64,000 nucleotides of DNA from Anadara kagoshimensis. Its lineage: Eukaryota; Mollusca; Bivalvia; Arcoida; Arcidae. Shown here piece after piece: positions 37,957 through 50,799 of the stretch (position 1 is the stretch's first letter; each line of letters starts with the position of its first letter). The DNA lies in contig CM037864.1 in assembly GCA_021292105.1 (NCBI GenBank), forward strand, positions 5,800,413-5,864,412, written 5' to 3'. The notes below the pieces were generated by a model that was not told the DNA's origin, made no database searches, and saw only the letters and a list, made by a program, of their open reading frames with translations. A program made the translations under genes and the position numbers.

Positions 37957-38084
37957 ATATATACACACAGATGACAGTGGATTTAGTCCATATATACACA
38001 CAGATGACAGTGGATTTAGTCCATATATACACACAGATGACAGTGGATTTAGTCCATATATACACACAGATGACAGTGGATTTA
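37957..38084 (+). repeat. 33-bp tandem repeat, four copies
   Basis: The unit is catatatacacacagatgac followed by agtggatttagtc. The gatgacagtgg element recurs at 37970, 38003, 38036 and 38069. The 33-bp length keeps one frame open. Confidence 0.95.
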
Positions 38085-38770
38085 TTCTTGTATCCTGATT
38101 ATTGGTATTTTCAAATTAGATTGAATTGTCTCTCATTACTCATGTCAATTTACCTTTAAATTTTTCGTAGCCTCAAGCACAGCGTTATTCTCATCATTAG
38201 TGACTTCATAGATACATGTATTAAGCAAGATTGGTAAAACCATCAGTAGATTCTAGCAAATTTGATGCTTACTTAATGTAGCATTTAGATGCAAATTTAG
38301 CCAAAATAAACAGAAATTTCTCTCCAGGGTTTTGTAAAAAAAGGCCTTAAAACACAGGTACATAATTAATAAATCATCGTTTTTGTACTTGTACATGTTA
38401 AAGTTTTTTGTATTGAAAAGTTGGATTTTTTGTTGTTGTTTTTTTTTCAAATCCTGAGATCTGTTACATCATATGTTTAATGTTTATGTTCCCGACTTGT
38501 TTGACTGCCAACACACTTTTCTATGTATTTCATGCAAATAATATAACTCATTACAAAACTCAGAATATCGTAATCCTTGGTAATTAATTCCAGAAATTTT
38601 CACTTAATTAAACATCAAAAAGACTTTACAATACACAAGTTGTCTATACACACAATAATTAAAATTTTTCATACCACCCAAAGCAAGAAATAACTTGCCA
38701 CCAAAATAACAAAAGGTTTCACTTTATCCAAGAAACAGAGTGGTTTGTTTATACATACCTAGTGTTATTT

Positions 38771-38940
38771 TAAAAGGGGCCATTTATCCCTTATTTTGCC
38801 AAATGATCCCATTTTTAAGGCCTTATTTGGCCATATTTAACATTAGATGAATGCATAAATATTGATGTTACAAAGTTTCACAAGAAAGTTTTTAAAAATA
38901 GCCTCCTGAAAAATTATGGCTTGAACACTGCTTTCCACAT
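38771..38940 (+). repeat. Dispersed repeat family C, copy 2
   Basis: Contains ggggccatttatccctta, ccttatttggccatatttaa, aatattgatgttac and cctcctgaaaaatt.tgg, in the same order as at 61620..61790. Confidence 0.7.
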
Positions 38941-40578
38941 TTGTTGAAAACACATTTTGTTTAAAAAAAATTTCTATGGCTGCTTGAAGAGGATGCCTGA
39001 CTTGTGTTAGAAAGGCTGTTTGGGTAGAACTTCCTCATGGTCAGTTTTGTCTTTGGACATTCTTGTATCAAGTGGACCATACCTACACCTGACTTTCTGA
39101 CTTAATTCATGTTGGATATTTTTGACAGCTGTGAATTCGAATTGATATTAAAATCATTGGCAAAATGGTGTAGGATGTGGTGTAAAATTATGACAGTAAC
39201 TCTTGAGAAAAAAATTACATTACAAATTTTACATGCTTCCCTTTGGCTTGTTCATTCGTAGATTGTTAATCTGGAACTTACACTGCTGAAAATGTATGAG
39301 GAAGTTTGCATTCTGATGAATCTGATATCATGTTGCATTAATATACGCTGATTTTATTCATTGTATTTAATTACGTATTATAACAGTTTTAATTTTACAA
39401 CAGTAGACAGCGGTTTCAGAGTACAGTTCCTCATCAGTAATGCTTTGACCAATAATATGAAACCAAAATTTAAGAGTTCAGTAACTTCACTGTCTACCGG
39501 TAAACAATAATATTGTACCAGTAATACTTGGTATTTATTTATTGAAAATTGACTTATGAATTAAGTCTCGTAAATTATTTAAATTGTAAATTATTTCAAC
39601 CTAATGACAAAACAAAACAAAAACCAAAAAATCCATTCACTAACGATTTTTGTAGATTTGATTCAATAAAACTTACCTTATCATCATCGCTTATGGCATT
39701 AATCATTTTAAATGGAAATATTTCAAATCCCGGTGATTTAAGTTGGTCAGTCGACTAAACTTTTGTTTTTTTAATGACCATACAGTAACTGTATAATAGA
39801 TGACACAACTACAGAGGATTTAATGGTCGATTTCCAAATAAAAACAAAATGAACTTTTATTTTTCCTCGCATGATGTGTTTTACTGTGCATGGAGGTTGT
39901 TATCATACACAATTTGTAGTCATTTTCTACTCTGTTTGACATTTAGATTTTGTTTTATAATATAGACAAATTGGGTTAAATTACAATAATGATGAAATTA
40001 CAAAGGCGTGATTGGGAACTTTGATTGCTCATATTAACTGATGACATGCATTCTGTTGGATAATTGGGACGGTTCAGGGTTACAACAGTGAATTCTAATT
40101 TTATATTTTTCGATAAAAAATGTCAAAACATTTCAGCTAAAAATTGAACTAACAAACTGAACTGCTGTAATGAGAATCAGCATATTTTGAGTTATTGGTG
40201 TTTCTAAGTTTTAGTATCAACTTTGCATAAACAACATGGCGTCTGAGGTTTCCTTTCTTGGTTGCCAAACTTGTTAGTCGAACCAGAGAGGTCAAAAATT
40301 TGAAAATAATGACTTATCCTGTGATAAATGTTGTCCACAATGTAATGTATTGTCACATGATTTTTCGCATTATAAAAGTTGAAATCAGTCTCACTGTCAA
40401 TCAGACTCGGGTCAGACTTCAGGGTCCTTGTATTCATGTAATGACCTCATCAGAGGTGATTGAAATTGCCTTTAGATGTACCTCCATTATCAAATTGTAA
40501 AAAGTTATGCAGTATTCAATAAGATTAATTGATTTTATTAGCTTCACTTTCAATTCATTGATTGACTTTTAATTAATA

Positions 40579-41917
40579 CAGTCGAAACCACTTAATTGCA
40601 TATCGGATAATCGCATAAATCGGTTAATCGCATAGGATTTTGAAATCCAAAACCATTTCTTATTTATTCTATTGAAAATTACCCGCATAATTGCATAGCC
40701 AAAAATGCCCAACTCCGGTTAATCGCATAGAAAATTTCCCGACCCGATCCCAAAACCCTAGGATTTTAAAAAAAATATCATAATTTTTCTTCAAAATACG
40801 ATGTGCACTTGATTTCATTTCCAGGTTTTGTGACAAATCCAAGATCGTCACCGTTATCAAGGGAAAGTGTCAAATATGTTTATTATACAGACTTAGAAGA
40901 ACATTTGTATTTAATGAATAAAATATGTTGTATAAATTGTGTTTACTTGTTTGTGTTTTGTATTTTTTCCTTCTTTCTGAACATATCGCGGTACTCCAGT
41001 AAAGCAGTCGCCATTTTGAATATTTTATTGGTTTGTCTCCCTTATCAGGAATTTACTAAAATGTGTATCGCCGATGACACAAAACCTAACAGAACTCACA
41101 GGTGTTTAACTTATTTACAATGGGTCATTCCGATTAGCCATTTAGAGCTGTTTGAAGTTTTAATTGTGTAAATATTCCGATACAAACAGTAACTTCAGTG
41201 ACATATGTCAGTTATAATTTTAATTGTTAAAAAAACAGTGGTAGGTTAAGAAACTGAAACCAATGATAGTAAAGTAAACATCGGGGATTATTCTATGATC
41301 ACAGGAGACAACACTTTGATTCTTAAAATAACAACGATTGGAATAAAAACTGCAATTAAAATTAGAAAAAGTTCTAATGTTGTTAATCACGATCTTTGAT
41401 GGTGATCCGAAAAAAAAGAAACTAACAAAAAGTTCAGTTACTTCACCAATAGACGGAATTTATTTTCATGGAATTTTTCCTAAGTTTCTTATTTTACAAC
41501 TTAAAAATTATTATAGCTTAATAAAATTATTAAAAAAATATCGTTTTAATAACTTGATGTAGATGCCGTTTTATTTACACATTATCGAGCACATGTTACA
41601 CTTCTTAGTAATACTATCAAACCGGAAGTTATCAAGTTTTTGTATTCTATTCAACTCGTGGCTAAAAAACAACAACAACAAACACTTTTTAAATTATTTT
41701 ATTCTCGGGATTATCATCTTTCTTTTTGTTTAAAACAAGAAGTGTAGACATGTTACTTATTCTGAAATTATTTACAAGTACAATGTACTTTATGACAACT
41801 GTAGATGTAGACCCCCCCAGCATGCGTCTCGAGTCCCGACATCGGATATTCTTGCTTATCGGTTAATCGCATAGAATTTTGAATCACGGAGCCTATGCGA
41901 TTAACCGGGTTCGACTG
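40579..41917. mobile_element. Pogo/Tigger-like DNA element, non-autonomous, 1.34 kb
   Basis: Begins CAGTCGAAACCACTTAATTG and ends GATTAACCGGGTTCGACTG, with TA on each side (40577..40578 and 41918..41919). GGTTAATCGCATA recurs near the left end (about 40622 and 40717) and the right end (about 41859, and inverted near 41895), with weaker forms (ggataatcgcata, cgcataattgcata). TA duplication and CAGTCGA-type ends fit the pogo/Tigger branch of Tc1/mariner. The inside has no transposase; the open frame 40803..41171 has no DDE-type features I can see. Confidence 0.8.
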
Positions 41918-42162
41918 TACATTTGTTATGATGTAACTAAAGCTTTATACAGTTAGAAGCTTACCAGTAATCCATGGATTGGTTTTTAAATTTCCTATTT
42001 TATTTGATATATTGCACTACATGGTGCTGTCTAGATACATTATGCACTTATAATACTGTAAATCAGGGAAAATTTTCATGGCATCTTATTTTCGTGAGAA
42101 TTGTCATTTCAAGATAGAATTTGCATACTATGATAATGGTCATTGCAAATGCAATTGAATTA

Positions 42163-42341
42163 CAGTCTTGTCTGTCTTAAAGACCACCTCTATATAAGGG
42201 TCATCTGCTTTGTGAGACCAGTAGAATTGTATCCCAATTGTTCATTTCATATCATTTGAACCTATATATAATGGCCACCTGCCCATAAAGATCACTTTTA
42301 CTGGTTCCCTGGGGTGCCCTTTATAGACAGGTGTTTGACTG
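42163..42341. mobile_element. Palindromic MITE, copy 2
   Basis: TA|CAGTCTTGTCTGTCTTAAAG at left and tatagacaggtgtttgactg|TA at right, about 179 bp. The interior phrases ctctatataagggtcatctg, agtagaattgtatcccaatt and actggttccctgg are in family order. It lies only about 245 bases right of the pogo-like element. Confidence 0.8.
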
Positions 42342-43092
42342 TATACCAAAATAAAATAATTGTTAGTCTTATTTTTGTGGATTTTTACTTTCATGAATTT
42401 GTGTGGAAAAAACCACAAAATGTTACTGATTTCAATAGTGACTACAGTAGAAATTGTCCTCTATTTTGATCAATAGCTTCCTGACAGATTCAGACAGATT
42501 ACACCATCAGACTAATTTGGGATTAAACACTTGACACAATCACATCAACTTGATAAAATTAGAATATTAGATTAACACTGCTATTTCAGATTTGTGAAGT
42601 TGTGAAATGTACACTCTGTCTGTCTTTAGGGCATCTTTGCTTTGCTTTCAAAGGTACTATTAATTTTAGTACCATTTTTCTTCGGGTATTAAAAACTTTC
42701 TTCAGTAGAATGTGTAACAAATTACACAAGGAAGACTTGTGCACAATTCAGCCGTGGGTCAAATCACATGGGATTAGTCTGGTATGATCTGACTTGTATC
42801 AACACACCATGGTGCATTTGTACCGTGATGGGGTTCTGTCTGCACCGCAGTGGGATAGAATCAGAAATAAACATCCTCTGGATACTTTGTGTAATTTTAA
42901 AGGTCTTCGAGTGACATGTTCGTCTACTGGTTAATTTTTTCACATTTCATTATATTGTACAACACATTACAGAATAATAATGTACTGATATTTCTTAAAA
43001 ACATCTGAACTAAATAAGTATCATTGTACATTCAAATATTTAAAAATGCTTTTAAAAATAGAATCAAATATAAAAAAATAAATCACACACAC

Positions 43093-43152
43093 CTCTTCAA
43101 GGTCGAGTATACTGCTGACTGGAATGTCATTTCTTTCTATATAGTCTACCAT
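43093..43152 (-). CDS. Candidate first coding exon of the Kv1 gene (A)
   Basis: A minus-strand start codon in good context (A at -3, G at +4) is preceded by an in-frame TAA six codons upstream. It is followed by 20 codons, MVDYIERNDIPVSSILDLEE, ending GAG|GTGTGT. The exit phase is 0, which matches the entry phase of the exon at 35365..35837. The peptide looks protein-like, but 20 codons carry little statistical weight and the donor lies in a short GT-rich stretch. No homologue is recognised. If real, it would be an alternative first exon to the one at 49080..49202, since the two cannot be joined in frame. Confidence 0.35.
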
Positions 43153-44666
43153 ATTACTGCTATAGATTTAAACAGGTTGTAAATATTGAATTAATATTCA
43201 CAATTGTTGAATGGTATTGTAAAATATTATAAATCACACATCAATCACCAATTTAGACTTTATACCATTTAGATATTATATTAAACTTGTTATTGTACAG
43301 GTGTGCAGTCAGGTGTAAAAGAAGCCACAATTCATTAAAACCATTTCTTTTAACTTAAAGGATTTGATTTAAGGTAGTTAAAAATGTCTTTGAATAACAA
43401 AAGGCTGGTAAAATGTGAGAATATTCTTATTATCAGGTATAATTATAGAGTATACGGGTTCGCATGTCTTATGACTTCATAAGGTAAACTTTGTCCACAG
43501 ATCTGGCTTTTCTTAAGTAAATAAATTTTTTTGATGTCTTACCTGTCTATATTTTTGTGTATTGCCTATTTTTGTAATATCCATTATGTAAAAAGAAGAA
43601 TGACGTTTTTATAAATGGTTTTTTATAAATAAAATAAATCCAGGAAATCATTGACGCAAAAAAGAAACTTAAGATTTGGGTATACCTGAAAGATGACTTA
43701 TATTGATAAAATGTATACAGGTTTTTGATTAAAGATGTTTTTTCCCTTTAAAAAGTCATCTAACCAGTATTTTTGGTTTTTGTGTAATTTTAAAATCATT
43801 GACCCACTTCCAGGTTGTTCACAGCTCAAACTCATTCATGTTTTGTAACATAATGAGAATTTTTTTGATAGTTGTGTTTAAAAAAAAACCTAGGGTTTAA
43901 AATTCAGGTTGTACTCAATATTCATCAATTAGATTTTAAATATTTCTGATAAAGATTACACTTTCACACTGGTTTTAATGAAGCCAGCAAAGCAACAAAA
44001 ATCTGCTACTTTCATGAATTTGGATAACGTTTGTTGCCTACTTCCACTAAGTTTACATTTTGTGAATATGTTTTACAAAACATACATGTATACTCCATAC
44101 TTGCTGTCTACTGTAAGAGTGAGTGAGTAATGGTCTACTTTAAGAAATTGCCTTCTACTTGAAAATTTACTGAAATGACTGCTTTCATACATATATACAA
44201 ACACATTACTTTTTACTGCAAGTATAATCTCCTCTAAGATAGTGATAATAAAAAAGATGACAATATTTTACCAGAGCACCTGCTTGGTCTCATCTTGGCT
44301 ACTAATTAGAGGTAATTATGTTGTTTTTTAGATTAAATACAAATTATAGGATATCTGAAATGAAATATTGGTTGTTTGCATGCCATAGCCTTATCTGTCT
44401 TTTTGATAAACATGTCGATGTTAATGACTTTTAGAACATTAAAAGGTAAAAATTTGGAATTTTGCAATTGTTGCTCAAATATATCTGATCTAGGTCATAA
44501 GATGTAGGTCACAATAACCTTACATATTTTGCTTTGGAAAATCATTCATACTAGTATAATTTCAGTTGGAACATATGGTAAATTACTTCCTATGATGAAG
44601 AACATAATTTGGAGCCCATAAATAGTTTAAACATAATAAATTGTAATAACTTTTTCTTTTTTTCAG

Positions 44667-44721
44667 AGAAAAGAGAGAGCTGAACAGATTGCTTACAAGT
44701 TAGAACAAGATCTTGCTTTGT
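44667..44721 (+). CDS. snrnp70: U1 snRNP 70 kDa protein, exon 3
   Basis: ctttttttcag|AGA to T|GTAAGT, 55 bases, entering in phase 0 and leaving after one base. Encodes RKERAEQIAYKLEQDLAL plus the T of a Trp codon. It resembles fly U1-70K (RREKAEQVAYKLEREIALW), the helical segment between the N-terminal block and the RRM. The polypyrimidine tract is strong. The split Trp codon is completed by GG at the start of exon 4. Confidence 0.92.
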
Positions 44722-45269
44722 GTAAGTACAATATACAGGTATAGTAAACATTTATCCAGGTAAAACAGGTGTCACTACACAGGTGTCATTTTAAAGGTAA
44801 TACAGGTGTCATAAAGGTGATCAAACAGCATCATCCCATTTGGAAATCATAATTTGGTCCAACATTTCGTAAATGGTAAGCATTGCAACGATTACTAAAT
44901 TAGTGTATCATATTCAAAGTAGGAATAGAATTCATGCCATTGATTCAAACGTAGAAAGGAATTAGCAGGCAATCAAAGCTAGCACCCTACTACCGGTAGT
45001 TTACACACTGATGAAAATTACCTTCATTCATGTCACCAGCATTTAATTGTGCTGCTTAAAATTAATTGCTACAAAAACCTTTAGCTACTAATTAAAAATT
45101 GTGTAAATGTGATAAAATCAGTGATTTGAACATATTTTCTTTCATAAGCAATTTAATTGGCTTTTCATTTCATTACTCTCTTTTTTTCTTCGGGATTATT
45201 AGAGCCTCGTAAATCTAACTTCAACCTTACAACATTTAATCTACTGGTATATATACAATCTCATCAACA

Positions 45270-45290
45270 TGTGTGTGTGTGTGTGTGTGT
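45270..45290. repeat. GT microsatellite
   Basis: About 20 bases of uninterrupted TG repeats. Confidence 0.85.
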
Positions 45291-47573
45291 TACATGGCTT
45301 GATTTTGTTATTTTTGAGTTGTCGCATGTCGGTTTCATTGGTGGCTAATGTGTGCATCAAGTCTTGAAATGGGAATGTTTGATTCTGGGTATTAATTGTT
45401 TGACCAGGTACTAGAAATGGCTGTCATGTTTGCCGTTATATTGTAATCTTGTTATATATATCGCCTTATCAGTATCGATGTTTCTCAATCAAAAATATAA
45501 GATAACCAACAAGCTCATCAATCAGGCCGTATTTCAGCTAATAACAGGGTTTTATAACTCTTTATTGATTCAATCACAACTTTCCCGTTACTTTCTGTTT
45601 TTCTTATCTTTTCGAGAAAATTGCCGATTAGCTTGTTAGAAGTTGGAAAGAAAAATAAGACTTGATTCTTACGACACATTGATCTTCAAGCTCTAATTTC
45701 TTTTTTTACTGCTTCGTGAGATAGATTATACTCAACTTAGCTACAATAAACTGATTAACCTGTTGGGATCTATTAATAACACTTTTGTGGTTTTATTTAA
45801 AATCCTCTAGCCATATTTTGCATTTTTTCCTGTTGATCAGAAACACGAGTTGTCTTAGATTAACTACAAGTTATTTCATATTGTCACGTTTATTTGATGT
45901 AATTGGTAAATTTTCTTGATCTCTCCGCCGACAGTGTTGACTACTTATTGATTTTATCCCCCTTTTTCAAGGAGTATAAATAAATCTTTTATCTGACTAC
46001 TGACAAATGAAGGGTGTATTTTTATTGGCATTTATTGGATGTCATGTTGACTTCCAATGATTGTATGCAAGAGTTTAACACTCCTGTTTGGTGTGTTAGC
46101 TTGTTACATTAACCCCGTCTTGTCTTGATAACAAGTTTTATCATTTTCGTTTCAGCAATTCTAAAGCTAAAACCTTGCAGTATAGAAATTTTTTTTTAAA
46201 GCTTGACTATTGGTTTGTTTTGACAATGAATGATGAGAGACCAATTGATCTGTCTCAAATTCTAAGAGTAGTTTGTATTACTGTTTTAATTGAATTGATG
46301 CGTTATGATGTATTGGATTTTATATGATCACCATGTGTACTGTGTATCATTATCATCCGGTGTGTGTGCTCTATCTGACAGTCTGCGGGGGAGTATCTAT
46401 AGAGATTTAAATAAAATCACAGGTCTCTTGACAATATTCATGCTGAGTTTAAAATTACGTAACATATCCAATATTTTACTTCTGAAATTCTAATATATTG
46501 AATTTACAAATTTTATAAATTGTTAATGGACAGAAATTCTTCTCCTGTTCATATTTAATTAATATTTTTGTTTCCCAAGCATATTCATAAACTATTTTCC
46601 ACTTTTCTGAAAATATTCTTGTTTAAAGATTTACAGTTTTTGATAAAATTAAACATGTACAACAAATAAATGTCAATAAAGTTTGGTTTTCATTTACTAA
46701 TTCATGACAAGAGCATAAGTTCCTCCAGAAATTGAAAATATTACACTAGAATGCTACTGCTGGCTTGATACTTGTGTCAGACTTATGTCGGCTTAAGTTT
46801 TCATTAGAATTTAAAGTAGCAGCAGTGATTTTGTTTACCTAAAATTATGACCAATTAAAGTTAGTTTCCCCTGGTGAAAAATGGCCAAAATTTCCCAATT
46901 GACCACTAAAATTCCCAAAACAATAGTGATATATTAGCAAATTAAATCTATTCGTCCTTACCCACAATACTTTTCACAATATAATATATATGTAATGAGG
47001 ATCTTAAGCTATTGTGAGCACGTCTTTATGCAGTTTGCTGTATTTCAGAACTTCAGATTCCCCCAATTTAAAAGGCAGAAGGTAGTTTTAAAAATTGTTA
47101 CAAAATCACTGAGCAGACTGAGTTGAAAAAGTAGCCTACTTGATAATTCATATTCATGCACAGTGCATGCCTCGTGAGGAAGAGATGTTTCCCCACCACG
47201 CTTCAAATTTTCGTGAAGATCTATAGTAATATTAAATAATAATTAAATTGTTTCTAACATTTATAAAACAGAATTAAAAATTTGCAGTTAAAGGAAAGTA
47301 AAAGTATTTGTTGTGTTCTGTCCAAAACTGAAAAAAATAGTGGATGGTTATCATTGGTCCATTGGCTTTTACTGAAACCACTTCAGTACAGTAAAAAACA
47401 TTGCTAACGTGCCTCTATTAATTCTTTCTCTCACAGAATGAACAGTTTTCAACTTCTCTCTATAACGTTTATATCTTTATTCTTTAATAATTAAATATTA
47501 ATTTTGATATACTTAATAGAAGCTGACTTGTTAATTTGTTCTGTGTTAAAGATGTAATATATGACAGACAATT

Positions 47574-47655
47574 AAAATTGATTAATGAGAATATTATCAT
47601 CATAATTACATCATAATCATCACTATCATCATAATCATTTTCATCGTCGTCGACA
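47574..47655. repeat. Degenerate ATC/ATA trinucleotide-rich stretch
   Basis: Repeated atcatcataat, atcatcactatcatc and tcatcgtcgtcg phrases; an imperfect trinucleotide repeat. Confidence 0.6.
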
Positions 47656-47723
47656 ACCTGTTGATCTTATTTGATAATCTTATTTTTTATTGTTATATAT
47701 CATCGATGATACTGTTTTATGTA

Positions 47724-47896
47724 GTAAAACCTGCCTAAAGGCCATCTCTATATCAGGGCCACCTGCTTTTAATTTAAGGCCAGTTAAAATTTTATCCTGT
47801 TTTCTCTTTATTGTTATCATTTGTGTATAAGGGCCACCTGTCCATAAAGACCACTTATACTGATTCACTTGGATGGCCTTTAGACAGGTTTGACTA
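47724..47896. mobile_element. Palindromic MITE, copy 3 (diverged ends)
   Basis: aaaacctgcctaaaggccat at left, gcctttagacaggtttgact at right, and interior tatataagggcc-type phrases in the family order. The terminal CAG/CTG have mutated (gta at left, cta at right), so this is an older copy. Confidence 0.7.
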
Positions 47897-48555
47897 TATA
47901 AAGCAATATTTCAATATTTAATTCTTCAGCATCATTTAAATGTGTTTCTCAGGAATGAAACTTAGGGCCTCACATGCCTTTAAGACTTGTATCTAAATGT
48001 TAAGTAAATTGAAAAGAAAATGAATAGAGAAAAACAAAAAACCTGACAGTCCAGGCCTAAATTTAATTCTTTGGGTTACTGGATGCCTGCGCAAGTCCAT
48101 TGTAAAAAGTATATATTTTATTATGATTATGTAAAATAAAAAGTAATATTTAAATATTAAGGCACTGAGTTTCCTCTTTACAGTTAAGTCACAGACAAAG
48201 CAAACAACAGCCACTTGGACAGTCCATCATTTTTTGGGAAGAACTGGTTACATTTACAACAGTCTCCTAATAAATATCACTCAATAGAAAATGTTGAAAC
48301 TCCCAAAACAAGTTGAAAATTTTCCATCACTGTCTGAGTATTGAGATTTCTGAATTAATTTCAATAAAGTGCATGGTGATGCATGTTAATAAAGCTTTTA
48401 CATAAATCAATGTTTCACAAAGGTATATATGAAATAATATAGTTATCTGATCAATGACAAACATGCCATTCACTAGCAAATGATTATTACTCAAAACTAT
48501 GTTTATTAATGCTAACAGGTGCCTTAAATAAAGATTATCCTGTCGTAAGAATTAT

Positions 48556-48648
48556 TTTCTTGAAAATATTTACACATTTCGAAGAAAACATTTACACATT
48601 TCAATGAAAACATTTACACATTTCTTCAATGAAAATATTTACACATTT
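48556..48648 (+). repeat. 25-bp tandem repeat, four copies
   Basis: gaaaatatttacacatttcg, gaaaacatttacacatttca and two more copies of the same phrase, spaced 25 to 28 bases, with tcttcaat inserted before the last one. Confidence 0.85.
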
Positions 48649-49079
48649 CGAAAAAAGTAATCTCTAGATTTATTTATTCAAATGACGGATTTAAATTGCA
48701 AAAAAAATTAAAAGATTACAAAGGCTATCAATATTGTTTTGATACACCTGTACAGGTATATTCAGATGCAAATAAAGCATGTCAGTAAGGTGTTAGAAAC
48801 ACATGGCAAGGTTACAAAGCTAATATGTAATTGTATTGCAAGGTGTATAGAAATTTCAATTATCATACGACAACGGCATTGTTTGACTTGTTATGATAAT
48901 TAGACGTCAATGTCAATTATTTAGGAAATTTTTATGGATTGAAAAAAAAAGAATTGTATAATTTATCATCATTATTACTAGCGTGTAAGGGTCTCTATTT
49001 AATTGGTTCGTCACATCTAATAACGATTGATTTTCTTCTCTCTTCTGATAAATTTATAAAGAATAATAAGATTTGTTAC

Positions 49080-49202
49080 CTGTGCTTGTGTCTGGGCGTT
49101 TACAGCATTCCCACCTGTAGGACTCAGAGTAGCGACAGATGACGGCGATTTTGCTGGCGAGGATTGCCATATCTTACTTTTCCCTCTCAGCGATAGATGC
49201 AT
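49080..49202 (-). CDS. Candidate first coding exon of the Kv1 gene (B)
   Basis: Minus strand, 41 codons: MHLSLRGKSKIW, then Ser/Pro-rich QSSPAKSPSSVATLSPTGG, then NAVNAQTQAQ, ending CAG|GTAACA (phase 0). About half the bases at 49081..49200 are G or C (61 of 120 by hand count), well above the surroundings, which suggests real coding sequence. Just before the ATG, cttgcag|AA could be an acceptor, so a 5' UTR exon may precede it. Exit phase matches the channel exon at 35365..35837. A short hydrophobic and basic start would suit an N-type inactivation ball, but that is inference. It could instead belong to an unrelated minus-strand gene. Confidence 0.45.
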
Positions 49203-49503
49203 TTCTGCAAGAGTACTGATTAATTTACCAGTTTTATACGATGATGCGTTTTAATAAAACATTTATCTTTAAAGGGGATATTTACTGGTGAATCTATTGA
49301 TTAGAATGTGGTGGAGATCAACTGAGTTTTCCTATATGTAACGTGCATGATGTCTGCCACTATCTTGGTAATAATAAATAAAATCGATTCGATGCCCACA
49401 AACCTTTCTTTATTATAAAAATGTTACCTGTGTTTTTTATTTAAGCCAATCTAATTAGCTGTTCAGTAGGTTAGACCTTTTGCATCAGTACCTATCCAAT
49501 ATT

Positions 49504-49580
49504 CTAATTTTGTTCACAGTCATCGACTCGGAGCGAGCTGTATCCGATCACCGTCCAGACCAGACGGGTTTCTTGTTTCT
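49504..49580. other. GC-richer CpG-containing patch
   Basis: tcatcgactcggagcgagct followed by gtatccgatcaccgtccaga stands out against AT-rich intron. On the plus strand, ttttgttcacag|TC looks like an acceptor. On the minus strand it lies about 300 bases upstream of the candidate exon at 49080..49202 and could be its promoter or 5' UTR. No product is assigned. Confidence 0.35.
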
Positions 49581-49829
49581 GTTACGTAAAACAGTTGTGG
49601 AATTGTTTAGTATTAATGAAATTGAACCTGTATGTTAGTGTGGTGTGCAGTGATGTTATGTAATCATTTGTTGGCCGTTTTGTACATGCATCTCGGATCA
49701 ACAAGTTATTGGAATTTTTTTTCTTGCCTCTATGTTGTTTTGTGGTTAACCTTTTAAATAATTAATTTCATTGCCATTTGCTTCTAGAATCATAATTGAT
49801 TTGCATGAGTTAAGATAAATTTTAATTTG

Positions 49830-49947
49830 AAAAAAAAAAAAAAAAAAAAAAAAAATTATTAAAAATTAATTTTTAAAGAAAAATAGTTTTAAAAAAGATA
49901 AAAAATTTAATCAGGACAGAAGTCTTGAATCTCAAATATTTATATTG

Positions 49948-49979
<32 letters not shown>
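49830..49979. repeat. Two poly-A runs about 95 bases apart
   Basis: A runs at 49830..49855 and 49950..49979, with A/T-rich sequence between them. They may be tails of two nested retro-insertions, or simple expansion; no element body is recognisable. Confidence 0.6.
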
Positions 49980-49980
<1 letters not shown>

Positions 49981-50799
49981 AAAAACCACCTTAATTTTCT
50001 AATAGATAAATACATAACCCCAGTAGATAAAATACTGGTAACTCAAATAGATGGAAAAAAAAGTATGGGGGAACAACTCCAAAAGAAAAAAAATTAACCA
50101 AAGGAAGGTTGGCATTTGACCAAAATCAATGAATGTTTGATAAAAAATCAATAATGAAGCACAAATTGTATATATTGATGGAGATGTACAGGTAGATGCT
50201 TAATATTGGATTAATATAAATTGCTGCAGTAGTAGAAATGTTCGGTATATTGAATAGTAAAAACTAATCAAATTATATTAAAAGCAAAAACCTCAACTCT
50301 GTCAATCTAACATCAATTTTTTGTTCAATTTTGATTGATTTCATTTGAAATTTGCAATCCATGTTTGAATCACTGATTAAATTTTTGTTTTACCCACAAT
50401 ACAGTGTAGCTACTGAAATGTCTAACCTATTAAGATGCTGCCCATTGATTAACATTTTGTAATGATCCCGCTTATTAAATTTTAGTAAGAAACTAATGAA
50501 AAGTTACTTTTTTCACACTATACAAATGTTACCATTTTTGTTGCCCCCTTAGCCTACAATCTTTTGCAGATTGTGTTGCCCTGTTTGCTGCCCACCAAAC
50601 ATTGTATCATTTTCAAATATTGCCCACTGAACTTTCCACCATATTCAGAATTTTATGCAAAAGTTATTTCTACCATGGACAAAATGATTCCTGCTGAATT
50701 GTCAATCATCTCCATAAATTTCTTTCTACACTATGCAACATGTAGTTGCCTACTACATTTTCATGTGCAAACAAATTCCCTTTAGGATTAAGATTAACA

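Larger units (their letters stand above)
37623..44666 (+). other. snrnp70 intron 2
   Basis: 7.0 kb, GTAAAA to tttttttcag. It contains a 33-bp tandem repeat (37957..38084), a family C copy (38771..38940), a pogo-like element (40579..41917), a MITE (42163..42341) and a candidate minus-strand first exon of the channel gene (43093..43152). Nothing else is recognised. Confidence 0.8.

Noticed and set aside
40803..41171. Transposase in the pogo-like element
   Set aside because: The 122-codon frame is hydrophobic and irregular, with no helix-turn-helix or DDE pattern.
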